15,881 bases of DNA from CAVRZY01 sp963725415 (GTDB lineage: Bacteria > Acidobacteriota > Terriglobia > Bryobacterales > Bryobacteraceae), in NCBI GenBank assembly GCA_963725415.1, contig CAVRZY010000329.1, forward strand, positions 1 to 15,881, read 5' to 3'. Both the position numbers and the translations under genes were made by a program. Below, piece by piece: positions 1-6,651 of this stretch. Below the pieces are notes generated by a model. That model searched no databases and was not told where the DNA came from. It saw nothing but the letters and a program-made list of their open reading frames with translations. Position 1 is the first letter of the stretch, and each line of letters starts with the position of its first letter.

Positions 1-1446
1 ATCCTGTGCTGCTTCTTCGTGCTGACCAGCTTCTATCTGCTGCTCCGTCATGTCGAAACCGGCAGGCTGCGCTATTACGTGGCGCAGTGGGTGACGTTTC
101 TGCTGGGCTTCGGCGCGCTGGAGATCAACGTGGTGTACCCGGCGCTGGCTGCCGGCTACACCCTGGCGTGCGCTCGCCGGTACTTATGGCGAACGTTGCC
201 CATGCTGGTTCCCTCGGTGGCCTTCGTGTGGGTCCACAACTGGGTTGCGCCGAAGGTTACCTCGGGCGCCTACGGGATGCATTTCGATGCCAGCGTGCTG
301 GGCACGCTGTGGACGTACTGGGAGTGGGCCTTGGGGCCGGCGCGGCTGGATCTGGTGGGCCGGTTCCCCTTCTGGGTCGGCTCGGCGGGAACCCTGCTTC
401 TAACGGCGGGAATCCTGGCGTTTGTGGGCTGGAAGGTCCGGCGGCGCCGGTGGCCGGCGGCGTTTCTGCTGGCTTGGTTCCCGATCGTGCTCGCACCGGT
501 GCTGCCCTTGCGGGACCATGTTTCCGATTACTATCTGACGCTGCCAACGGTGGGGCTGGCGATCCTGGGGGGATGGGCTTGCGGCTGCGCCTGGGGCAGT
601 TCTTGGAGGTGGAAGGTTGCCGCGGTGGCGCTGGCCGGGCTGTACCTGGCCAGTTCGGTTCCGGCGGCCAGGACGACCACGCGCTGGCGCTACGACCGGA
701 GCCGGGCGGTGCGCGCTCTGGTACTTGGGGTATGGAGAGCCCACCAGCTTCATCCGGGGAAGGTTATCCTGCTTGAAGGCGTTGACAGCGACCTTTTCTG
801 GAGCGGGGTTTTCGACCAGCCCTTCCGCTTGTTTGGAGCACGGGAGGTCTATCTGACGCCCGGCTCGGAATTGCGAATTGAACCTCACCCGGAACTTGGC
901 GAGGTGGCTGGCTATGTCCTGCCGGGACGAATCGCACAGCAGGCGCTGGCCCAAAGCCGGGCGATTGTTTACTCGGTGGGCGGAGGCCGGTTGCGCAACA
1001 TTACCCCGATTTATCAGTTAGTTGCGGGTTCCCAAGGGGAGGCGGAAGAACCCCGGCGCGTGGATGTGGGAGCACCACTGTTTGCCGGCCAGCTTGGCTC
1101 TGGGTGGTATGATGTTGAAGGCACGGATCGCTGGATGGCGAAACGGGCGACGCTGCGCCTGGGTGGACCCCGGACATCGAGCGACAGACTGTACCTCAGC
1201 GGCTATGCTCTGCCGCCGGCAGATGGGAAAGGCCCCCTTCGATTGACCGTAGCTGTTGATGGCAGGGCTCTTCCGGCCGCAAGCCTCGCTGACAGCGGCG
1301 GCCGATTCAGCCTGGAGTTCCCCTTGCCCGCCGAGGCCATCGGGAAGCCCAGCATCGAGGTTTCCGTTGAAGTTGATCGCACCGTGACCCACTCCGGCGA
1401 CCCGCGCCAGTTGGGGATGATCTTCGGGACCTTTGCCGTCCGCTGA
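1..1446 (+). CDS. Polytopic membrane protein, GT-C glycosyltransferase-like, C-terminal part (5' end outside window)
   Basis: The reading frame is open from the first base, so the gene starts upstream of the window; the GTG at 19 is only an internal codon. About 480 residues are visible. The first ~215 contain roughly seven hydrophobic segments with short basic loops such as KVRRRRW, and a loop motif LPLRDHVSDYY. This resembles the membrane part of GT-C (dolichyl-phosphate-sugar-using) glycosyltransferases and related acidobacterial proteins. Residues ~225-345 look soluble. The last ~125 residues look like a beta-rich domain opening with GWYDVEGTDRWM, a 'GW-x-E-x-RW' pattern that I associate with accessory domains of sugar transferases. 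Family membership is inferred from topology and these motifs. The catalytic N-terminal loop, where an acidic motif would be expected, is not in the window, so activity cannot be judged. No neighbouring gene suggests a pathway. Confidence 0.7.
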   Translation: MLCCFFVLTSFYLLLRHVETGRLRYYVAQWVTFLLGFGALEINVVYPALAAGYTLACARRYLWRTLPMLVPSVAFVWVHNWVAPKVTSGAYGMHFDASVLGTLWTYWEWALGPARLDLVGRFPFWVGSAGTLLLTAGILAFVGWKVRRRRWPAAFLLAWFPIVLAPVLPLRDHVSDYYLTLPTVGLAILGGWACGCAWGSSWRWKVAAVALAGLYLASSVPAARTTTRWRYDRSRAVRALVLGVWRAHQLHPGKVILLEGVDSDLFWSGVFDQPFRLFGAREVYLTPGSELRIEPHPELGEVAGYVLPGRIAQQALAQSRAIVYSVGGGRLRNITPIYQLVAGSQGEAEEPRRVDVGAPLFAGQLGSGWYDVEGTDRWMAKRATLRLGGPRTSSDRLYLSGYALPPADGKGPLRLTVAVDGRALPAASLADSGGRFSLEFPLPAEAIGKPSIEVSVEVDRTVTHSGDPRQLGMIFGTFAVR

Positions 1447-1955
1447 TCAACTAAGCTGTTCCAGGCGAACGATCCGTTTCCGAGCCGCGACGGCAAGGGG
1501 GCCCTCTCCTGAGGGGTTGGATTTCGGCTCCGAGGACTGTAAGGATTCCTGCCAACGGTGCCGATGGTCTTAGCACGCCGATTCGGCGGAGAGGACTTGG
1601 GTGGAAAACTCACCATGGTTTAGCAGTTTTTTTGGGATGGCAGGAAACTTCCTGGGCCGGGCAGCGTCAATAAATGCTTGCCTGGGAGGTTAAGCTGGAA
1701 TTATTTTGGAACATAAATTGCTTGTGCCGAGTCTTAGATCGATATGGCCTCAGTGAGCATCATATCGTTTGTGGCACTGGAGGCGCCCGGAGCGCTGGGA
1801 GGGTGCCGTGGCCTGGGCTTACTGCCCGGCACTAAGGCTATTTGTAACCCGAATTGTAATATTTCGTCTACTAATAATGGGCTGTGGGCAACCCCCGCAG
1901 GATTGAAGAGCGTTAATGAAAGTCGCTCCTGGGACAGACAGAGGAGGGGGGAACG
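1447..1955. other. Gene-poor intergenic region upstream of the DksA-like gene
   Basis: I see no convincing gene in these ~509 bp. A small hairpin (CCCTC at 1502-1506, TCCT loop, GAGGG at 1511-1515) lies ~55 bp after the preceding stop. It has no T-run, so it is at best a weak terminator. A second foldable element occurs at 1803-1832 (GTGCC pairing with GGCAC, inner GGGC/GCCC). The stretch 1841-1880 is unusually AT-rich for this window and is the likeliest place for the dksA-like promoter, but I could not fit a well-spaced -35/-10 pair. Confidence 0.4.
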
Positions 1956-2339
1956 ATGACCAAGAGTGAACTGAACCGATTCCGGCAGACCTTGGAAGCC
2001 AAGCACGCCGAACTGGCGGCCGTGCTGCGCAGGCGGGACGAGATCGCCATCGAAAAGAGCCCGGACGCTATCGATGAAGTGCAACGGGCCGCGGAGCGGG
2101 AACTGGCGATCCGGAATCTGGACCGGGAGTCCAACCTGCTGCGGAACGTCAGAGCGGCCCTGCGGCGCATCGACGAGGGGACGTTTGGGATTTGCGGGCA
2201 TTGCGAAGAAGAGATCAGTCCGAAGCGGCTGGCGGCCGTGCCCTGGGCGCCATTCTGCATCCGCTGCCAGGAAGCCGCGGACCGCAGCGAGCAGGAGCCG
2301 GTGGAGAGCCTCGACAACCTACTGGTGCACGCTGCCTGA
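1956..2339 (+). CDS. DksA/TraR-family zinc-finger transcriptional regulator
   Basis: This is a 127-residue protein with the DksA layout. An N-terminal helical coiled-coil (about residues 4-72) is followed by a C4 zinc finger with Cys80, Cys83, Cys101 and Cys104 (C-x2-C-x17-C-x2-C), the spacing of E. coli DksA. Two acidic residues, Asp37 and Asp40 (PDAID), sit where the DxxDxA coiled-coil tip is expected. In DksA these reach through the RNA polymerase secondary channel and work with ppGpp; here the final Ala is Val. The family acts on RNA polymerase in the cytoplasm to adjust rRNA and stress promoters. The ATG at 1956 is preceded by a strong AGGAGG at 1941-1946, which fixes the start. The gene appears monocistronic and converges on pgeF. 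Acidobacteria often carry several paralogues, so I call the family rather than dksA itself. Confidence 0.88.
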   Translation: MTKSELNRFRQTLEAKHAELAAVLRRRDEIAIEKSPDAIDEVQRAAERELAIRNLDRESNLLRNVRAALRRIDEGTFGICGHCEEEISPKRLAAVPWAPFCIRCQEAADRSEQEPVESLDNLLVHAA

Positions 2340-2362
2340 GCAACAGCCGGCCCCGTTTTGGA

Positions 2363-2385
2363 GGCGCGGGTTCTCAGTCCGCGCC
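2363..2385. repeat. REP-like GC-rich palindrome between dksA-like gene and pgeF
   Basis: A perfect 7-bp inverted repeat, GGCGCGG (2363-2369) and CCGCGCC (2379-2385), encloses a 9-nt loop GTTCTCAGT. It sits 23 bp after the dksA-like stop and 22 bp beyond the pgeF stop on the other strand. It is therefore placed to end transcripts from both sides, although neither strand has a following T-run. It may be a member of a dispersed palindromic repeat family, which needs a genome to prove. Confidence 0.5.
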
Positions 2386-2407
2386 GTCCGTGTTTCCGAA
2401 GCGCCCT

Positions 2408-3094
2408 TTAGCCGGCAAGGCTGAACTCATCTTTGACCCCAATCGCCGACAGCATCCGGCCGGCTTTTTGTGAGTCCCGACGGTGCGAGTGGAACTGGTC
2501 CGGGTGGCAGAAGGTGCAGGGGGCGCCGGCAAAGATTCTTCCAGGCGGGATGCCAGCCTCGACGAGTTGACGGCGGTTGGCTTCGCGCAGATCCAACCCA
2601 GTCTCCCCGGCGAGGCCGGAGAGTTCGGGAAGCCAGGCCAGGAACCGTTGGGCAACCTCAGGGCCGACCCTGTAGCAGGCTGCGCAGATCCCTGGTCCGA
2701 TGGCCGCCAGAAGATCCTGCGGGTGGCTGGAAAACCGGGCCGCCAGAGTTTCCACGGCCTTGGCGGAGATTCTGGCGGCGGCGCCCCTCCATCCGGCATG
2801 CACGGCGGCGATGGCACGCAGCCGCTCATCCACGATGAAAATGGGCAGGCAGTCGGCGGTCCGAACGCCCAGGAAAAGCCGGGGCGTGTTCGACACCAGC
2901 GCGTCCCCTTTGATGACCGGCCCCCCGGCCCGGTCCACCCAGACACAAGTATCGGAATGAACCTGCCGCAGGGTCACCAGATTGCCCGCCACCCAAGCGC
3001 CTGAGGCCCGTGTGCCGAAGCCGTGCTCGAGCCACGCCAGGCGGTCCAGTTCGCTCACTCGATAAATGTTGCGGGTATCTTTGTAGAACGCCAT
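2408..3094 (-). CDS. pgeF: PgeF/YfiH-family multicopper-like (laccase-domain) protein, peptidoglycan editing factor
   Basis: The 228-residue protein matches the PgeF/YfiH/YlmD family (Cu-oxidase_4) over its whole length. Conserved motifs in order are LRQVHSD (His46), RTADCLPI (Cys82), VHAGWRG (His99), AIGPGICAACY (~131-141) and a C-terminal FCHPDQFHSHRRD (~196-207). His46, Cys82 and His99 are the expected metal/catalytic triad. Family members have been described as purine nucleoside phosphorylase/adenosine deaminase-type enzymes, and genetically as factors preventing wrong amino acids in peptidoglycan. The gene lies 39 bp downstream of nuoB on the same strand and is probably co-transcribed. 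The start codon is the last triplet of a 7-bp tandem repeat; only a weak AAGG lies close upstream. The protein is slightly shorter than typical (about 240-280), with a short N-terminus, but appears complete. Confidence 0.9.
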   Translation of the reverse strand: MAFYKDTRNIYRVSELDRLAWLEHGFGTRASGAWVAGNLVTLRQVHSDTCVWVDRAGGPVIKGDALVSNTPRLFLGVRTADCLPIFIVDERLRAIAAVHAGWRGAAARISAKAVETLAARFSSHPQDLLAAIGPGICAACYRVGPEVAQRFLAWLPELSGLAGETGLDLREANRRQLVEAGIPPGRIFAGAPCTFCHPDQFHSHRRDSQKAGRMLSAIGVKDEFSLAG

Positions 3095-3118
3095 CAGCCT
3101 TCAGCCGTCAGCCCTCAG
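3095..3118. repeat. Heptanucleotide tandem repeat abutting the pgeF start codon
   Basis: On the plus strand three near-identical 7-mers (CAGCCTT, CAGCCGT, CAGCCCT) and a partial fourth (CAGCA) follow each other. Read on the coding (minus) strand they are GCTGANG units, and the pgeF ATG forms the end of one further unit (GCTGATG). The repeats take up most of the 39-bp nuoB-pgeF gap, where the ribosome binding site should be. Confidence 0.75.
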
Positions 3119-3133
3119 CAACAACTGGCTTCC

Positions 3134-3697
<564 letters not shown>

Positions 3698-3818
3698 CGC
3701 TTGATTTCCGCCTCCATTCTAGCACCGCCCCGCGGCCGCGTGGGATTCCGCCGGTCCCCACGGCCAACTGTTTCGTTTTTATCCAGTTGCCTGCTTTTTG
3801 GACACCAAGCCTGGAGTC

Positions 3819-3846
3819 TTGCAGGGGGGGAGCGAAACTGTACTAA
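3819..3846 (+). promoter_or_regulatory. Possible sigma70-type promoter for the lyase-leuCD-dehydrogenase cluster
   Basis: TTGCAG (3819-3824) and TACTAA (3841-3846) are separated by 16 nt, in the divergent region between nuoB and the lyase gene. The start would fall near 3853, just ahead of the palindrome at 3862-3881. Matches to the consensus are partial, so this is tentative. Confidence 0.3.
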
Positions 3847-3861
3847 CATAATGGCCTGGGG

Positions 3862-3881
3862 GGACAAGCTGAAGCTTGTCC
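3862..3881. repeat. Perfect palindrome (hairpin) immediately upstream of the lyase start codon
   Basis: GGACAAGCT (3862-3870) and AGCTTGTCC (3873-3881) are perfectly complementary around a 2-nt centre (GA). The stem ends 10 nt before the ATG at 3892, where a Shine-Dalgarno would normally be; none is recognisable. It may be a dispersed palindromic repeat, an operator, or an RNA hairpin limiting translation of the first gene. Confidence 0.6.
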
Positions 3882-3891
3882 TACGCTGCTT

Positions 3892-4821
3892 ATGGTCGAT
3901 CATCCAGCTTCAATCCTGAAAGAGAAACTGGCGCGCCGACAGGCGCTGGTGGTGCCGGGTTGCCACGACGCGCTGAGCGCGCGGATCATCGAGAGCGCGG
4001 GTTTCGAGGCGGTGCAAGTGAGCGGATTCGGGCTGGCGGGGAGCCTGCTGGCGCGGCCCGACGTGGGCCTGGTCGAAATGAAGGACATCCTCGACCATAC
4101 CTGGAATATCGTGCGCGCGGTGCGGCATTCCGGTCATGGCGGACATCGACACCGGCGGCGGAAACGCACTCAACGCCGCCGACATCACCGAGCGGCTGAT
4201 CGCCATGGGCGTGGCGGGAGTGAACATCGAGGACCAGGTCTTTCCCAAGCGCTGCGGGCACATGGAAGGCAAGCAGGTCATCAGCGCCGAAGAGATGGCG
4301 GGCAAGGTTCGCGCCGTGGCGGAGGCGCGCGGCCGCGCCGGCCTCCGACCTGGTGATCAACGCGCGCACGGACGCCTGCGCGGTCTATGGGCTGGCCGAG
4401 GCCATCCGCCGCGCGAACCTATACCTGGAAGCGGCGCGGACATGGCGTTCATCGACGGCATCCGCACGCGCGCCGATATCGAGCGCGCAGTCGGCCGAGG
4501 TGCACGGCCTGCTGTCGGTGAACCTGATGGACGCGGTAACCGGCGTGAAGACCGAGCTGGTTCCGATCCCCGAACTGGCCCGCATGGGTGTGGCGCGGGT
4601 CAGTATCCCGGTGGCCTCGATCCTGGTGGCGCACCGCGCTCTGAAGCAGTTCTTCGAAGCCCTGCGCGCATCGCCGACCGGTATTCTGGCGGGCCAGACC
4701 GAGTGGGTGTCAAGCTTCGCCGAATACACCGAGTTTGTCGGGCCTGAAGGAGTACCGGCGTCAGGAGGACGAGTTCCTGCCGCGCGCCACGATCGAGGGG
4801 AAGTACGCGGCACATCCTTGA
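3892..4821 (+). pseudogene. Isocitrate lyase/PEP mutase-superfamily C-C lyase (2-methylisocitrate or 2,3-dimethylmalate lyase-like), interrupted by five single-base indels
   Basis: Read across three frames, this stretch gives a complete ~308-residue TIM-barrel protein of the isocitrate lyase/PEP mutase superfamily. Recognisable parts are VVPGCHDALSARI near the N-terminus, the metal-binding MADIDTGGGNA, and EDQVFPKRCGH with the KRCGH catalytic loop. That Cys is typical of C-C lyases (PrpB, 2,3-dimethylmalate lyase) and is lacking in PEP mutase itself. Further on come INARTDA, a GADMAFIDG segment and a C-terminal EFLPRATIEGKY. Frame breaks lie at ~4123-4126 (+1), ~4340 (+1), ~4431-4433 (-1), ~4493 (+1) and ~4740-4743 (+1), each in a GC-rich run. 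The correct frame resumes at once after each, and no in-frame stop or missing motif is seen. I therefore suspect sequence error or a very recent lesion. The reaction expected is retro-Claisen/aldol cleavage of a 2-hydroxy di- or tricarboxylate to pyruvate or glyoxylate plus an acid. leuC follows 22 bp later. Confidence 0.8.
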
Positions 4822-4843
4822 GTGGGGCTGCGGGAGGTAGTCC

Positions 4844-6131
4844 ATGGGCATGACCTTAGCCGAAAAGATTCTGGCCAGAGCCTCGGGACGGGAGACGGTC
4901 GTCGCCGGACGAGATCGTGGTGGCCGCTGTGGATCTGGCCATGTCGCACGAGAACGCCGACCTGGTCCGGAAGAGCTTCCAGGAGATCGGCGTGGCGCGG
5001 GTGTGGGACCCGGAGCGCATCGTAATCATCCTGGATCACCGGGTGCCGGCGGAATCCGAGAAGACCGCCGCCACGCACAAGGCCATCCGCGAATTCGTGC
5101 ACGAGCAGGGAATTCGCAACTTTTACGATGTGGGGCGGGGCGGCATCTGCCACCAGGTCCTGGCGGAGAAAGGTCACGTGCTGCCCGGCATGGTGGTGGT
5201 GGGGACCGATTCGCACACCACCACACACGGCGCCTTCGGCGCCTTTGCCACCGGCATCGGCGCCACCGAGATGGCCGGCGTGTGGATCGAAGGGCGGCTG
5301 TGGTTCAAGGTACCCTCCACCATCCGCATCGAGGTGGATGGAGAGCTGGGGCCGTGGATCTCGGCCAAGGACCTCATCCTCTACATCATCGGCCAGCTCG
5401 GAGCCGATGGCGCCGACTACCGTGCCGTGGAGTTCGACGGGCCGGTGATCCGGCAGCTCACCGTGGCCTCGCGCATGGTGCTGACCAACCTGGCCATGGA
5501 GATGGGGGCCAAGGTGGCCTTCACTCCGGTGGATGAGGAGCTGATCGACTATCTGGCGGAACGAACGGGCGGAGGATCCCGCCGAGCGCGTACTTCGAGC
5601 CGGACACCGACGCGCAGTACGAGCGGGTACTGGAGGTGGACGCGGAGGAGATCAGCGAGCCGCTGGTGGCCTGCCCTCACGCCGTGGACCACGTGCGGCC
5701 GGTATCCGAGCTGGGCAGATGTGCCGGTGAACCAGGCCGTGCTAGGCAGTTGCACCAACGGGCGCCTGGAGGACCTCGAGGTCGCGGCGCGCCTGCTGGC
5801 CGGCCACCGCGTGCATCCTCGCACCCGGCTGCTGGTCATTCCCGCCTCGCAGCAGATCCTGCTGGAGGCCATCCGGCTGGGCTACATTCAGAAGCTGCTG
5901 GCGGCCGGCGCGATGGTGAACCCGCCGGGCTGCGGGCCCTGCGTGGGCGTGCACCAGGGCATTCTGGCGGCGGGCGAGGTGTGCATCTCCAGCACTAACC
6001 GGAACTTCGTGGGCCGAATGGGGAGCAAGGATTCCCGGGTTTACCTGGCCTCTCCGGCCGTGGTGGCGGCTTCGGCCGTGGCCGGCCACATCGCGCATCC
6101 CGACGAGATCCTCAAGGAGGCAGCCGCATGA
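4844..6131 (+). CDS. Aconitase-family hydro-lyase large subunit (LeuC/homoaconitase/dimethylmaleate hydratase A-like), frameshifted
   Basis: The start is ATG 4844 with GGGAGG at 4832-4837. Corrected for indels it gives ~428 residues, the usual LeuC-type length. The N-terminal MTLAEKILARASG is followed by a +1 shift at ~4901; then come VDLAMSHENA, DSHTTTHGAFGAFATGIGATE, ACPHAVDHVRPVSE, GSCTNGRLEDL and NPPGCGPCVGVH. The last two hold the three [4Fe-4S] cysteines. A -1 near 5568-5571 and a +1 near 5714 put ~48 residues out of frame without creating a stop, so the segment looks open but reads as Arg/Thr/Ser-rich nonsense between them. The restored segment contains EPDTDAQYERVLEVDAEEIS and ACPHAVDHVRPV, as in LeuC relatives. 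The enzyme dehydrates and rehydrates a 2-hydroxy acid together with LeuD, whose gene overlaps it by 4 bp (ATGA). Substrate cannot be read from sequence: isopropylmalate, citramalate, homocitrate, methylcitrate or dimethylmalate are all possible. Confidence 0.85.
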
Positions 6132-6640
6132 GTCGAGCACTTTTTGGCCTGCGCGGCCGGGTGGCCGCCAAGCTAGGCCACAACATCGACACCGACCTGA
6201 TCTATCCGGGGCGGTACCTGAACATCACCGACCGCGAGAAGACAGCCGAGCACCTGTTCGAGCTGGCGCACCCGGAAATTCGAGGATCGATTCGCCCCGG
6301 GGATTTTCTGGTGGCGGGGAAGAATTTCGGGTGCGGATCCAGTCGCGAACAGGCCACCGCGGCGGTGAAGTACTGTGGCGTCGGCGCGGTCATCGCGGTA
6401 TCCTTCGCGCGGATTTTCTTTCGCAACTCGATCAACCTGGGGCTGCCGGTGGTGGTGTCGCCCGAGGCAGTCGAACGCCTCCAGGCCGGTGACGAGCTGG
6501 AGATCGACCTGGTGGCCGGCAGCATCGTCAGAGTGGGCACGGGGGAGTTGGTCCACGCTGCGCCGCTCGACCCCCGCGCAATCGAGTTGCTTGAGGCGGG
6601 CGGGCTGATCCCGTACTTAAAGAACAAGTACGCGGCCTGA
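6128..6640 (+). CDS. Aconitase-family hydro-lyase small subunit (LeuD-like)
   Basis: This is an intact 170-residue swivel-domain subunit. The N-terminus GRVAAKLGHNIDTDLIYPGRYL matches the LeuD family (NIDTD motif), followed by AGKNFGCGSSREQA (~62-75), the substrate-contacting GSSRE signature, and SFARIFFRNSINLGLP. It forms the active site together with the LeuC-like partner and uses its Fe-S cluster. The loop after NIDTD reads PGRYLNITD; in characterised members this loop affects whether isopropylmalate or homoaconitate-type substrates fit, but I cannot assign a substrate from it. Translation is probably coupled: the ATG overlaps the leuC stop by 4 bp and AAGGAGG lies at 6115-6121. The length is typical of the stand-alone LeuD type. 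Unlike the two upstream genes it has no frame damage. Confidence 0.9.
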   Translation: MSRALFGLRGRVAAKLGHNIDTDLIYPGRYLNITDREKTAEHLFELAHPEIRGSIRPGDFLVAGKNFGCGSSREQATAAVKYCGVGAVIAVSFARIFFRNSINLGLPVVVSPEAVERLQAGDELEIDLVAGSIVRVGTGELVHAAPLDPRAIELLEAGGLIPYLKNKYAA

Positions 6641-6651
6641 AGGAGGCCTGC

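Noticed and set aside
1744..1959. 71-codon open frame upstream of the DksA-like gene
   Set aside because: No recognisable protein features, no clear ribosome site, and it runs into the strong RBS of the next gene; likely chance in a gene-poor stretch.
2411..2471. GCCGGC...GCCGGC followed by TTTTT as a plus-strand terminator for the DksA-like gene
   Set aside because: The loop would be over 40 nt and the sequence is coding for the pgeF C-terminus; too weak to call.
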